This document shows positions 8,059-17,221 of a DNA stretch of 64,000 nt, piece by piece. Origin of the DNA: Stenotrophomonas pavanii (GTDB lineage: Bacteria > Pseudomonadota > Gammaproteobacteria > Xanthomonadales > Xanthomonadaceae); contig NZ_FNFQ01000002.1 of the NCBI RefSeq assembly GCF_900101175.1, forward strand, positions 436,291 through 500,290, written 5' to 3'. A program made the position numbers and the translations under genes. The notes beneath the pieces are model-generated. The model was not told where the DNA came from and ran no database searches. It saw only the letters and a program-made list of their open reading frames with translations. Each line of letters starts with the position of its first letter. Positions within the stretch are counted from its first letter, which is position 1.

Positions 8059-9392
8059 CTCCTTTCCCGCATGCCGTTGCCCGCCCGGTGCTGCCCGAGA
8101 GTCCGCCGGGACACCTGCCGTTCGCGCAGACCGAGCAGTACCAGAAGGTGCTGTCGGCCGCGCACGAGCATCTGCTCAACAGCATCGAGGACGAGCGCAT
8201 CGACATCGATTCCTGGGCCCCCGACACCATCGCCCGCTGGGTGCAGGTGCAGACCGTGGGCTTCATCCAGGAATGGCGCATCCCGATCAACGAGGAAGAA
8301 ATGCAGGTGGTCGCCGAGGGGCTGGTCAAGGAGCTGACCGGTTTCGGCCCGCTGGACGACCTGCTGCATGATCCCTCCATCGAGGACATCCTGATCAACG
8401 GCTTCAAGGATGTGCACGTTTCACAGGGGGGGCAGCTCAAGCGCGCCACCCAGCGCTTCACCGATGACACCCACCTGCTGCGCATCCTGCGCCGCATCCT
8501 TGCCCCGCTGGGCCGCCGGCTGGATGATTCCAACCCGATGGTCGACGCGCGCCTGCCCAACGGCGGCCGCCTCAACGCGATCATCTCGCCGCTGGCGGTG
8601 GACGGCCCGATGGTGTCCATCCGCAAGTTCCGCAAGGACCCGTTCACCCCCGACGAACTGCTCGCCAAGGGCACCTTCGACGCGCCGATGCAGGCCCTGC
8701 TGAAGGCGATGGTGCTGGGCCGCTGCAACATCCTGGTCTCCGGCGGCACCAGTTCGGGCAAGACCTCGCTGCTCAATGCCCTGGCCAGCTACGTACCACC
8801 CAGCGAGCGCGTCATCACCGTGGAGGACACGGCCGAGCTTTCGCTGAACCACCCGCACGTGGTGCGCCTGGAAAGCCGCATCGGCGGCGCCGAGGGCCAG
8901 GGCGCGGTCAGCATCCGCGATCTGGTGCGCAACAGCCTGCGCATGCGCCCTGACCGCATCGTGGTCGGCGAAGTGCGTGGCGCCGAAGTGCTGGAAATGC
9001 TGCAGGCGATGAACACCGGCCATGACGGATCGATGGCCACCATCCACGCCAACACGCCGCGCGACTGCCTGTACCGCATCGAGATGCTGGCCGGCTTTGC
9101 CGGCTTCCAGGGCAGCGAGGACAGCCTGCGCCGGCAGATTGCCAGCGCCATCGATTTCATCGTGCAGATCTCGCGGCTGGGCAGCGGGCGCCGGGTGCTG
9201 GTCTCGATCACCGAGATCACCGGGGTCAGCGACAACCTGATCACCACCCAGGAAATGTTCCGCCACGAAGTGCAGATCGACGCCGCCGGCCGCGAGACCG
9301 ACCGCTGGATCGGCCTGGGCTTCCATCCGCATTCGCACAAGCTGGAGCCGTTCCGCCAGCAACTGCGTGAATCGCTCTACGGGGACTTCTGA
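8043..9392 (+). CDS. cpaF: Flp pilus motor ATPase CpaF/TadA
   Basis: 449-aa cytoplasmic secretion ATPase that powers Flp pilus assembly. Visible motifs are the N-terminal region (FGPLDDLLHDPSIEDILING), the Walker A GGTSSGKTS with Lys240, the Asp box (ITVEDTAEL), a Walker B region (PDRIVVGEVRGAEVLEML) and the His box (GHDGSMATIHANTPRD). Length and motif order fit the T2SSE/VirB11-like family. It overlaps cpaE and lies 2 nt before tadB, as expected for the motor and its membrane platform. Confidence 0.95.
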   Translation: MEDKVTPFPHAVARPVLPESPPGHLPFAQTEQYQKVLSAAHEHLLNSIEDERIDIDSWAPDTIARWVQVQTVGFIQEWRIPINEEEMQVVAEGLVKELTGFGPLDDLLHDPSIEDILINGFKDVHVSQGGQLKRATQRFTDDTHLLRILRRILAPLGRRLDDSNPMVDARLPNGGRLNAIISPLAVDGPMVSIRKFRKDPFTPDELLAKGTFDAPMQALLKAMVLGRCNILVSGGTSSGKTSLLNALASYVPPSERVITVEDTAELSLNHPHVVRLESRIGGAEGQGAVSIRDLVRNSLRMRPDRIVVGEVRGAEVLEMLQAMNTGHDGSMATIHANTPRDCLYRIEMLAGFAGFQGSEDSLRRQIASAIDFIVQISRLGSGRRVLVSITEITGVSDNLITTQEMFRHEVQIDAAGRETDRWIGLGFHPHSHKLEPFRQQLRESLYGDF

Positions 9393-9394
9393 GC

Positions 9395-10351
9395 ATGGGC
9401 ACCGGCCTGCTGCTGGGCGTGTTGAGCATCATCTCGGTGCTGCTGGCGCTGGCGGTCTGGCTGTGGGGCGCTGCCAGCAGCCGCGAGCAGCGCCAGGCCT
9501 CGCTGCAGCATGCCGAGCAGCAGCTGGCGCGCGGCAGCGCGACCGGCGCGGTCCCGGCCGGCCCTTCCGTTGCCGCGGCCAACGACCCGGCCCGTCCGGC
9601 CAGCAGCGGCAACCGGGTGCTGCCCTGGGACGGCGTGCTGCAGCGCGCTGGGCTGCAGCCGGGCTGGAAGCTGCCCCTGATGCTGCTGGTGCCGGGACTG
9701 GCGCTTGCGATCATTGCGGCGATGCGCCTGGGCACGGCCTGGATGTTCCCGCTGACCCTGCTGCTGTACCTGCTGGGCTGCTGGTTGTGGGTGATGCGCC
9801 GGATCACCAGACTGCGCGCGCAGCTGCTGCACCAGATGCCGGACTTCCTCGACAACCTGGTCCGCCTGACCGCGCTGGGCAACAGCCTGCAGGCGGCGTT
9901 CCAGGTGTCCTCGATGCAGACAAGCGCGCCGCTGCGCAGCCTGCTGGACACCACGGTGCGCTACGCACGCAGCGGCATGGACCTGGACCGTGCATTGAGC
10001 CTGGCCGCACAGCCCTATCGCATGGACGTGCTGAAAGTGTTGGCGGTGGTGATCGGAGTGAGTGTGCGCATCGGCGGCCGGGCCGACCAGATCCTGCAGC
10101 GCATGGGTGATTTCATGCGCGACCTGGAACAGGCCCAGCAGGAACTGGCGGCCACCACCTCCGAAACGCGCATGTCGGCCTGGGTGCTGGGCCTGCTGCC
10201 ACCGGCCAGTGCCGTGCTGATGGCGATCTCCAGCCCCGCATTCTTCCAGCCGGTGCTGCACGACCCGCTGGGGCACCGGATCCTGCTGATCGCGCTCGGC
10301 CTGGAGCTGCTCGGGGCGTTCCTGCTGTACCGCCTGGCCAAATCGCTATGA
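9395..10351 (+). CDS. tadB: inner-membrane platform protein TadB
   Basis: 318 aa with N-terminal membrane helix (about 5-25), two further helices (about 85-130), a cytoplasmic T2SSF domain (QLLHQMPDFLDNLVRLTALGNSLQAAF...), and C-terminal helices (about 265-315). TadB and TadC are homologous GspF-like proteins that form the inner-membrane platform acted on by CpaF. The residues 45-80 linker is Ala/Gln-rich and variable. The gene starts 2 nt after cpaF. Confidence 0.9.
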   Translation: MGTGLLLGVLSIISVLLALAVWLWGAASSREQRQASLQHAEQQLARGSATGAVPAGPSVAAANDPARPASSGNRVLPWDGVLQRAGLQPGWKLPLMLLVPGLALAIIAAMRLGTAWMFPLTLLLYLLGCWLWVMRRITRLRAQLLHQMPDFLDNLVRLTALGNSLQAAFQVSSMQTSAPLRSLLDTTVRYARSGMDLDRALSLAAQPYRMDVLKVLAVVIGVSVRIGGRADQILQRMGDFMRDLEQAQQELAATTSETRMSAWVLGLLPPASAVLMAISSPAFFQPVLHDPLGHRILLIALGLELLGAFLLYRLAKSL

Positions 10352-10379
10352 CCGCCCGCAGCCACCCCGGAGGTGCCCG

Positions 10380-11315
10380 ATGACTGCCAGCGCCTGGTTT
10401 GCCCTGTCGCTGCTGGTGCTGGCGGCCGGTGTGGCCCTGCTCGGCATTGCCGGCTGGGTGCGCAGCCATCGCGAGCACCGCACCTCGGCCACATTGAAGA
10501 CCGCCCTGCAGCCGCGCGACGACGCGCGCGACACCGAAGCCACGCGCCGCGACTCGCTGGGCTGGATCGAGCGCTTCGGCCGCTCGCTCAGTGGCGGCCG
10601 CCTGGAGGCGGCGCTGCTGGCCAACGAGGACAAGCTGCTGCTGGACCTGGCCGGCTGGAACACGCGCCGCGGCACCGCCATCTATCTCGGCCTGCGCCTG
10701 CTGCTTGCGCTGCTGGTGCTGGCCCTGGCACTGGCGTTCAGCAGCGCGCACGGACTGGCCCGGGTGATGGTGGTGATCGGGGCGCTGGCGGCCGGGCTGC
10801 TGCTGCCCAAGTTCGTGCTGTCGTCGTGGGTCAAGCGCCGCCGCCGCGCGGTCGAGAACGAGCTGCCCCTGCTGATCGACCTGCTGCGCCTACTGCAGGG
10901 CGTGGGCTTCAGCATGGACCAGAGCCTGCAGACACTGGGCGACAAGCTGCGCGATGCGCTGCCGGTGCTGGGCGGCGAACTGCAGGAGGCCAATGTGGCC
11001 TATACCCACGGCCGTACCCGCGCACAGTCACTGCGGCGGTTGAGCGAGGTCTACGCCGATGACGACCTGGCCAGCCTGATGCAGCTGATCCTGCAGGTGC
11101 ATGCGCATGGCGGCGCGGTGCAGGAACCGCTGCGCCAGTTCAGCCTCCGCCTGCGCGAACAGCGCCGCAACGCGTTGAAGGAGAAGGTCGGCAAGCTGTC
11201 GGTGAAGATGACCGTGGTGATGATGCTGACCCTGTTGCCGGCGTTGATGCTGGTGCTTGCCGGTCCAGCGCTGGTCGCGCTGGCCACCACCCTGTCCAAG
11301 ATGGGATCGCCCTGA
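10380..11315 (+). CDS. tadC: inner-membrane platform protein TadC
   Basis: 311 aa, same architecture as TadB: an N-terminal helix (about 8-27), a helix pair (about 100-145), a T2SSF domain (VENELPLLIDLLRLLQGVGFSMDQSL) and C-terminal helices (about 280-308). Preceded by GGAGG (10369-10373). It works with TadB as the platform for pilus extension. The final TGA shares its A with the ATG of tadD, so the two are translationally linked. Confidence 0.9.
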   Translation: MTASAWFALSLLVLAAGVALLGIAGWVRSHREHRTSATLKTALQPRDDARDTEATRRDSLGWIERFGRSLSGGRLEAALLANEDKLLLDLAGWNTRRGTAIYLGLRLLLALLVLALALAFSSAHGLARVMVVIGALAAGLLLPKFVLSSWVKRRRRAVENELPLLIDLLRLLQGVGFSMDQSLQTLGDKLRDALPVLGGELQEANVAYTHGRTRAQSLRRLSEVYADDDLASLMQLILQVHAHGGAVQEPLRQFSLRLREQRRNALKEKVGKLSVKMTVVMMLTLLPALMLVLAGPALVALATTLSKMGSP

Positions 11316-12202
11316 TGCCTGCCCTGCGCACCACCGCCGTGTTGCTTGCCGTCGCCCTCGCCGCCCTGGCCAGCGGCTGCGCCTCGACCACTCCGAAGTA
11401 CGTGCGGGCGCCCAGCCTTGCGCCACCGGAACCGGACCCGCAGGACAGCCGCAACGCGTATCTGGAACTGATCGAGCGCATGCAGCAGCAGGGCGCCTGG
11501 TACGCCTCGCTGGCCCATGTGGAGGCATTCCGCCAACGCTACGGCGATCGCCCGGCCCTGCGCCTGCTGCAGGCCGACGCGCTGCGCGAGACCGGCCAGT
11601 CCGACGCCGCAGCCGCGCTGTACCGCGAGCTGTCCAGCGGACCGCAGGCGGCCGCCGCCGCGCATGGGCTGGGCCTGATCGCCGCACGCCACGATGACGA
11701 CGGCGGCGCCGAACGGGCCTTGGCGCGCGCGACCGAGTTGCAGCCCTTGAACACCGACTACCTGGGTGACCTGGGCTATGCACGGCTGCGTGCCGGCCAG
11801 TTCGACCAGGCCCGCGAGCCGCTGGCCAAGGCGCTGGAACTCTCGCCCGGTAACGCCAAGGCCACTGCCAACCTCGCGCTCTGGGCGGTACTGCGTGGCG
11901 ACGCCGCCACCGCAGAGCGCTTGTCGGTGCAGGCCAACCTCACCGAAGAAACGCGGCGCAGCATCCAGCAGCAGGCCCAGCAGATCCGCACGCGCCTGCA
12001 GCAGCGCCAGGCCGCTGCCAGCGTCAACGCCCCAGGGGCGGCGCGCACTGCCAGCGAAGGCAGCGGACGCGCGCCCGGCAGCACGCGGCTGGCGGCAGAA
12101 CCGCAACGCGACCCACCTGACCCGCGCAATCCACAGCGCCTGCCAGCGTCGATGCTGGAACGCTTCAGCGCCACCGATCACCCGACCGGAAGCACACCAT
12201 GA
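11315..12202 (+). CDS. tadD: TPR lipoprotein TadD
   Basis: 295 aa with a lipoprotein signal: hydrophobic stretch then ASGC with Cys22. Residues about 45-225 form tetratricopeptide repeats (for example ADALRETGQSDAAAALYREL and ATELQPLNTDYLGDLGYARL). The C-terminal 70 residues are Gln/Ala/Arg-rich and probably unstructured. TadD lipoproteins are needed for Tad secretin assembly, probably at the outer membrane. It overlaps the next gene by 4 nt. Confidence 0.88.
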   Translation: MPALRTTAVLLAVALAALASGCASTTPKYVRAPSLAPPEPDPQDSRNAYLELIERMQQQGAWYASLAHVEAFRQRYGDRPALRLLQADALRETGQSDAAAALYRELSSGPQAAAAAHGLGLIAARHDDDGGAERALARATELQPLNTDYLGDLGYARLRAGQFDQAREPLAKALELSPGNAKATANLALWAVLRGDAATAERLSVQANLTEETRRSIQQQAQQIRTRLQQRQAAASVNAPGAARTASEGSGRAPGSTRLAAEPQRDPPDPRNPQRLPASMLERFSATDHPTGSTP

Positions 12203-12654
12203 CCGCGATGCGCCTGACCCGACGCCTGTTGCCTGTGCTGTCCTGCGTGCTTGTTGCCGGTGCCGTGCAGGCGCAGCAGCCGCCCTTGACCGGACAGATG
12301 CTCGGCGGCCCGTCGCCGTCGGCAGCGGCCACCGCGCCGATGCAGGCCGAGCCGCTGCCCACCGTGGAGCTGCCCGCGCCGGCCGGCAGGAGGGTGGCGC
12401 CACCGGCAACCGTCGCAACCGACGTCGCACCCCTGCCGCCGGCGCCGCGCACGCGCCTGCAGAGCGGCGAGGCCACCCGCAACCTGTTCCGCCTGCAGGC
12501 ATCCGGGCAGCACGCTGGCCAGCGCCTGCCGATCCTGGGTGACCAGGCCACGTTGAGCTATGCGCGGTACCTGAAGAGTTTTGAGCACGAGATCCCGGAC
12601 TTCTTTGAGACCGATGTTGCCCGGTCCAAGGACGCCGCTTCCTCCGGACGCTGA
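12199..12654 (+). CDS. DUF3613 protein of the Tad locus
   Basis: 151 aa with a signal peptide (about 1-25, ending AVQA). A Pro/Ala-rich middle (about 30-90) precedes a compact C-terminal block, GEATRNLFRLQASGQHAGQR, then LPILGDQATLSYARYLKSF and IPDFFETDV, which I recognise as a DUF3613 domain. The domain has no known activity. Its place between tadD and tadG, with a 4-nt overlap and an 8-nt gap, makes it a likely periplasmic accessory of the Flp pilus. Domain name is from memory of the family pattern. Confidence 0.75.
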   Translation: MTAMRLTRRLLPVLSCVLVAGAVQAQQPPLTGQMLGGPSPSAAATAPMQAEPLPTVELPAPAGRRVAPPATVATDVAPLPPAPRTRLQSGEATRNLFRLQASGQHAGQRLPILGDQATLSYARYLKSFEHEIPDFFETDVARSKDAASSGR

Positions 12655-12662
12655 GGTCGGTC

Positions 12663-14816
12663 ATGAGACGCGCACGCCAGTTCAGCTTCAGCCGCCCGCG
12701 CGGCGGCATGTCGGTCACGATGATGCTGGTCATGCTGGCGCTGCTGGCCATGCTGGGCCTGGTCGAGATCGGCTACCTGTTCTGGGCCAAGCGTGATGCG
12801 CAGAAAGTGGCCGACCTGGCGGCGCTGGCCGGCGCACAGCGGCTGGAGCTGTGCACCGCGGACAACAGCGACAACAGCGCGGCCCGGCAGAACGCACTGG
12901 CCCAGAACAGGTTCGCCGGCACCCTGCAGATCCGCTGCGGCAACTGGAGCGCCAGCCGGAGCACCGGCAACCGCTTCGTTGCCAGCGTCGATGCCAGCAA
13001 CCCGCGCAATGCGGTCCAGGTGATCGCCGAGCGCAGCGTACTGCCGTTCTTCGGCCAGAATGCCAGCCTGCCCACCGTAAGCGTGCAGGCGGTGGCTCGC
13101 CGCGCCGAGCCCACGGCGGTGTTCGCGGTCGGTTCGCAGCTGCTGCGCACCAATGGCGATTCTGTGCTGCTGTCGACCCTGCGCCTGGTCGGCCTGGACG
13201 TCACCAATGCCACCGTGCTGTCCTATGACGGCCTGGCGCAGGCCAACGTCACCCCTTCGGGCCTGTTGAAGGCCCTCAACATCCCGGTCAGCGCCAACCT
13301 CAGCGTGGCTGACTTCAACCGCCTGCTGTCGGTCAACAAGGTTTCGCTGGCGCAGCTGGTCGATGCCACCGCCACGGTGGTCGGCCGCGACTCCACGGTG
13401 GGCGCGCAGCTGCGCGCCCTGTCCGACCTGGTCGCCACCCAGCTGGACATCAACAAGCTCAACATCGTGCTTGGCAGCCAGTCCGGCGGCGGTGGCCTGT
13501 TCGCCGAGGTCGTCTCGCCTGACGGCACCGTCGGCAGCGCACTGGAATCACAGATCAACGTGCTCAACCTGATCAACACCGCGATCTCCATCGCCAACGA
13601 CGGCAACGGCGTGGCAGTCAAGGGACTGGACCTGCTGGGCATCAAGATCCAGGCCGGCGTGGTCGAACCGCCGTCGATCGCCATCGGCGGCGTCGGCAGC
13701 CGTGCCTACAACGCGCAGGTCCGGCTGCTGGCGGACGTGGACAGCAACAACCTGTTCGCGCTGGGGCCGCTGCTGAATCTGCTCGGCACCCGCCTGCATC
13801 TGCCGCTGCACGTCGATATCGCCAACGGCATGGGCACGCTGACCGGCATCCAGTGCGGCGCAAGTCCCCCCAGGGCGACGATCCAGGTGGACGCGTCGGT
13901 ACTGCGCGCCTGCGTCGGCAATGTCGACCCTGCGCAGCGCTTTTCCAAGGCCAATGTCTGCGACGCCACCCTGCAGAACGAACAGTTGCTGAAGCTGCTG
14001 GGCCAGCCATTGATCAACGACAGGATCACCCTGCCCGCCCTGACCAGTTCGCAGAACCTGACTCTGGCCGCTGGCGAAACCGGATCCACCCGGATCAATC
14101 CGCTCGCGGTCGGTGACGCGGTCTCCGGCCTGGTCAACGAACTGCTGCGCGTGCTGTCGGGCATGCTCAGCTCGCCCAAGCAGGGCATGAGCGCCAATGA
14201 CACCGCCAAGGCGCTGGCCGACCGCTACCTGCAGGCGGCGTTCCCGCCCAACACCCGCTACGACGTCGACAAACTGATTCCCCTGCTGCGCGATGGCGAT
14301 CCCAGCAAGCAGCTGGCGCCGCTCAACAGCTGGACCGTGCCGGGGGGACTGCCGTATGCGTGCGGGCTGCTGAACCTGACCACCTGCCACAAGGACGGCC
14401 CGGTCTGGGATGCGCTGAAGGTGACGGTGACCGGCCAGGGCCTCGGCGTCCTCGACGGGCTGCTGGGCTCGCTGGTCGGCGGCCTGCTGATCAACCGCTG
14501 CGACAGCCTGCTCGGCAACCTGATCGACTACAACGGCTGCGTGCGCAACAACCTGGCGTCGTACATCCAGACCGCACCGGCCGGCTTCCTCGATGGCGCC
14601 GGCGGCAGTGGCGTCGCCAACCCCGACGGCAGTGTCAGTTGCAGCGGGCTGCTGTGCACGCTGCTGAAGCCGATCCTGGCCGCACTGCGGCCGGTGCTCA
14701 ACAGCGTCGGCACCCTGCTGACCAACCTGCTGGCCAGCGTGCTTGGCCTGGAACTGGGCCGGACCGACGTCAACGTGCAGTCGATCCAGTGCAGCGCCGC
14801 ACAGCTGGTCTACTGA
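12663..14816 (+). CDS. large TadG-like pilus protein
   Basis: 717 aa. The N-terminus has the TadG/TadE-type anchor (GGMSVTMMLVMLALLAMLGL, about residues 14-40), then the Flp-associated KRDAQKVADLAALAGAQRLE segment. The rest is a long extracytoplasmic region rich in Asn, Leu, Val and Ser, with several Cys pairs (for example around residues 395-445 and 580-620). I see no von Willebrand A MIDAS motif (DxSxS), although many TadG proteins have one. It probably acts as a pilus-associated or tip protein. It ends the core Tad operon. Confidence 0.8.
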   Translation: MRRARQFSFSRPRGGMSVTMMLVMLALLAMLGLVEIGYLFWAKRDAQKVADLAALAGAQRLELCTADNSDNSAARQNALAQNRFAGTLQIRCGNWSASRSTGNRFVASVDASNPRNAVQVIAERSVLPFFGQNASLPTVSVQAVARRAEPTAVFAVGSQLLRTNGDSVLLSTLRLVGLDVTNATVLSYDGLAQANVTPSGLLKALNIPVSANLSVADFNRLLSVNKVSLAQLVDATATVVGRDSTVGAQLRALSDLVATQLDINKLNIVLGSQSGGGGLFAEVVSPDGTVGSALESQINVLNLINTAISIANDGNGVAVKGLDLLGIKIQAGVVEPPSIAIGGVGSRAYNAQVRLLADVDSNNLFALGPLLNLLGTRLHLPLHVDIANGMGTLTGIQCGASPPRATIQVDASVLRACVGNVDPAQRFSKANVCDATLQNEQLLKLLGQPLINDRITLPALTSSQNLTLAAGETGSTRINPLAVGDAVSGLVNELLRVLSGMLSSPKQGMSANDTAKALADRYLQAAFPPNTRYDVDKLIPLLRDGDPSKQLAPLNSWTVPGGLPYACGLLNLTTCHKDGPVWDALKVTVTGQGLGVLDGLLGSLVGGLLINRCDSLLGNLIDYNGCVRNNLASYIQTAPAGFLDGAGGSGVANPDGSVSCSGLLCTLLKPILAALRPVLNSVGTLLTNLLASVLGLELGRTDVNVQSIQCSAAQLVY

Positions 14817-14921
14817 AATCGAGCCGTGACGGGCGCCCTTGGCGACGCCCGCGCCCATGCTAGACTCCCGGCGGGGAACCACCTTCAACTCAACCCACAC
14901 TCATCCGTGGATGGTCTAGAC

Positions 14922-15626
14922 ATGCGAGAAACTTCAGGGGGCGCGGTCTTCGCCCGGTCCGCGCGCAGCGCGGCAGTGCTGGCCGTGGCGATGATGCTGG
15001 TGGCACCGGCGGCGATGGCGGCCCGTGGCGACCGTGAGGCGGCCGCCGAACCGGCGCGCAGCGCGCCGGTGGTGCGCAACACCGTGGACGAGCTCAAGCA
15101 GTTGATGGATTCGCGCCAGCTGACCGAGCTGCGCACCACCTACAACGGCAACTACGGCGCCAGCCTGCTGTTCAATGCCAACACCCTGACCTACTACGTC
15201 GCCCTGTTCCAGGAGAAGAACTTCTGGCGCGTGATCAAGACCGACGCGGTGGACAACGCCGAGCGTGTCTATCGCACCTTCGCGCAGCAGTCCGAACAGC
15301 TGGCCCAGGTCTACATCGACACCACCCGCCTTGAAGCGGGCAAGCGCTACACCGAGCGCCTGGTGGCGTACAACGAGGAACGCCTGCGCACCCTGCAGCA
15401 GGAAATGGAACAGCAGCAGGCGCAGTCGGCACAGGTCAGTGCCGCCCTGCAGCAGGCCCAGCAGCAGGCGGTCAGCCTCAGCACCGACGTGCAGAGCACC
15501 AACAGCCAGCTGGACGCCCTGCAGCGCCGCATCCAGATCCTGCAGGCCGAACAGGGCAACCCGGAGCTGAGCCTGCCCAAGCCGGACAGCCTGCCCGCAC
15601 CGGCCGCGGCCAGCGACGGTCGCTGA
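14922..15626 (+). CDS. DUF2968 exported protein with coiled coil
   Basis: 234 aa, started at the ATG at 14922; an earlier in-frame ATG at 14826 would place the signal peptide internally. The signal peptide is about residues 12-33 (AVLAVAMMLVAPAAMAA). Then comes the conserved block VDELKQLMDSRQLTELRTTY, NGNYGASLLF, TYYVALFQEKNFWRVIKTD, which I recognise as DUF2968. Residues about 140-215 are Gln-rich heptads (RTLQQEMEQQQAQSAQVSAA) predicted as coiled coil. Function is unknown. It follows tadG by 105 nt and a strong terminator follows it, so it may be the last gene of the locus. Confidence 0.78.
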   Translation: MRETSGGAVFARSARSAAVLAVAMMLVAPAAMAARGDREAAAEPARSAPVVRNTVDELKQLMDSRQLTELRTTYNGNYGASLLFNANTLTYYVALFQEKNFWRVIKTDAVDNAERVYRTFAQQSEQLAQVYIDTTRLEAGKRYTERLVAYNEERLRTLQQEMEQQQAQSAQVSAALQQAQQQAVSLSTDVQSTNSQLDALQRRIQILQAEQGNPELSLPKPDSLPAPAAASDGR

Positions 15627-15652
15627 GACCTGCGCTCACGGCATTGCACACG

Positions 15653-15680
15653 ACGGCGCCCCAGGGCGCCGTTGTTGTTT
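15653..15680 (+). terminator. intrinsic terminator after the DUF2968 gene
   Basis: Stem ACGGCGCC/GGCGCCGT followed by TTGTTGTTT, 26 nt past the stop. It is a good rho-independent shape and marks the end of the Tad locus; it may also serve the convergent minus-strand gene ending at 15703. Confidence 0.75.
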
Positions 15681-15702
15681 CCGGCATGTTCGCGCCACCG
15701 CC

Positions 15703-16089
15703 TCATCGGCAGGCGTCATGCACCGCGTCATCCCATTGCCGGCGCTGCACGAAGTCGGTGCGTCGGCGCTTGAGCAGCGCCTGCTCGCGTTGGCGCCGCG
15801 CGCGCTCACAGGCCACCGCATCCGAACTGATCGTGATCAACGCGCCCCGGGCCCGCGTCGCACGCCGCGGCCGGGCGGACGCCTTCGGTGCCGGAACCAC
15901 GGGAGCCGCAGCGCCGCGGGACAGTGACTGCTCTGCCGGCACGTCCCAGCGCCACGCCGCACGCCCCTGGCAGGGCGTCTGCTGGCAGACCGGATGCGGT
16001 CCGTCCACGCATTTGTAGACAAGGGTCTGGGCCGGTGCCGCCATGGGCAGCAGCAGGCACAGCATCAGCGACCATCGCGTGGCAGGCAT
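15703..16089 (-). CDS. small secreted protein, DUF4124-like
   Basis: 128 aa from the ATG at 16089 (AGGA 8 nt upstream). The signal peptide covers about residues 1-21 (ends APAQ), followed by [20 protein letters not shown], the aromatic-Lys-Cys pattern of DUF4124-type periplasmic proteins. Four cysteines cluster in or near this N-terminal block. The rest is strongly basic ([17 protein letters not shown]) and ends with HDACR. Function unknown. It is convergent with the DUF2968 gene and divergent from the alpha/beta hydrolase. Confidence 0.65.
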   Translation of the reverse strand: MPATRWSLMLCLLLPMAAPAQTLVYKCVDGPHPVCQQTPCQGRAAWRWDVPAEQSLSRGAAAPVVPAPKASARPRRATRARGALITISSDAVACERARRQREQALLKRRRTDFVQRRQWDDAVHDACR

Positions 16090-16274
16090 CCTGCGTTCCT
16101 GTGGCGGGTTGCGCTCATCCTCGGCACGTGGCACCGGTCCCGCCAGAGCGATACGCGTCACATCCGCTGCAATCCGCCACAGCGGTGCAAGTCCCTCGCC
16201 CGCGTCTGCGCTGTACTGCCGGAGGCACCGGCAGACCGCCGATGCCTTCCCTCCCTTCCGCCAAGGAACCTTCA

Positions 16275-17099
16275 ATGAGCAACTTCGTCACCGTCGCCGA
16301 CGGCGCCCGCATCTTCTACAAGGATTGGGGTACCGGCCAGCCGATCGTGTTCGCCCACGGCTGGCCGCTGTCTGCCGATGCCTGGGACCCGCAGATGCTG
16401 TTCATGGGCCAGAACGGCTTCCGCGTGATCGCCCACGACCGTCGCAGCCACGGTCGCTCCAGCCAGACCTGGGATGGCAACAACATGGACACCTACGCCG
16501 ACGACCTGGCGGCGGTGATCGAGGCGCTGGACCTGAAGGACGCGATCCTGGTCGGCCATTCCACCGGTGGCGGTGAAGTGGCCCATTACATCGGCCGCCA
16601 CGGCAGCAAGCGCGTGGCCAAGGTGGTCCTGGTCGGCGCGGTGCCGCCGCTGATGCTGAAGACCGATGCCAACCCGGCCGGCACGCCGCTGGACGTCTTC
16701 GACGGCATCCGCAAGGGCACCGGCGGCGACCGCTCGCAGTTCTTCAAGGACCTGACCACCCCGTTCTTCGGCGCCAACCGTGATGGCAACAACGTCACCC
16801 AGGGCATGCGTGATGCGTTCTGGCTGCAGGGCATGCTCGGTGGCGTCAAGGGCCAGTACGACTGCGTGCACGAATTCTCGGAAGTGGACTACACCGAGGA
16901 CCTGAAGAAGATCGACGTGCCGGCACTGGTCGTGCATGGCGATGACGACCAGATCGTGCCGTTCGACGCCTCGGCCAAGCTGTCCTCGCAGATCATCAGG
17001 GATGCCGAGCTGAAGGTGTATGCCGGTGCCCCGCACGGCCTGACCATCACCCACGCCGAGCAGTTCAACACCGACCTGCTGGCGTTCGCACGCAAGTGA
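16275..17099 (+). CDS. alpha/beta hydrolase, non-haem chloroperoxidase/arylesterase type
   Basis: 274 aa from the ATG at 16275 (AAGGAAC just upstream). Residues cover one alpha/beta hydrolase fold. The nucleophile is Ser96 in GHSTGGG, the acid lies in HGDDDQIVP (about Asp225), and His254 sits in GAPHGL. Oxyanion-hole motif [10 protein letters not shown] is at 28-37. This is the cofactor-free haloperoxidase/esterase subfamily, whose members usually act as arylesterases and form peracids in the presence of acetate; the natural substrate is unknown. Single-gene unit with a hairpin behind it. Confidence 0.88.
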   Translation: MSNFVTVADGARIFYKDWGTGQPIVFAHGWPLSADAWDPQMLFMGQNGFRVIAHDRRSHGRSSQTWDGNNMDTYADDLAAVIEALDLKDAILVGHSTGGGEVAHYIGRHGSKRVAKVVLVGAVPPLMLKTDANPAGTPLDVFDGIRKGTGGDRSQFFKDLTTPFFGANRDGNNVTQGMRDAFWLQGMLGGVKGQYDCVHEFSEVDYTEDLKKIDVPALVVHGDDDQIVPFDASAKLSSQIIRDAELKVYAGAPHGLTITHAEQFNTDLLAFARK

Positions 17100-17109
17100 T
17101 GTCCCGCGA

Positions 17110-17127
17110 CGGCGCCCCAGGGCGCCG
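17110..17127 (+). terminator. hairpin after the alpha/beta hydrolase
   Basis: Stem CGGCGCCC/GGGCGCCG starting 11 nt past the stop. It shares its core with the terminator at 15653 but lacks a T-tract. Confidence 0.45.
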
Positions 17128-17138
17128 CCGCTCCTTCG

Positions 17139-17211
17139 GTAGTGCCGGCCGCTGGCCGGCAACCCGATCATCCGTCGTAATCACGCACAGCCGGCCAGCG
17201 GCCGGCTCTAC
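17139..17211. repeat. SMAG-type repeat, inverted pair
   Basis: First unit 17139-17162 reads GTAGTGCCGGCCGCTGGCCG and on; second unit 17190-17211 is its inverse, ending CTAC. A GTAG tetranucleotide head plus a GC palindrome is the mark of the SMAG repeats of Stenotrophomonas maltophilia. The pair lies between two convergent genes. Confidence 0.85.
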
Positions 17212-17221
17212 CCGTGGCGGG

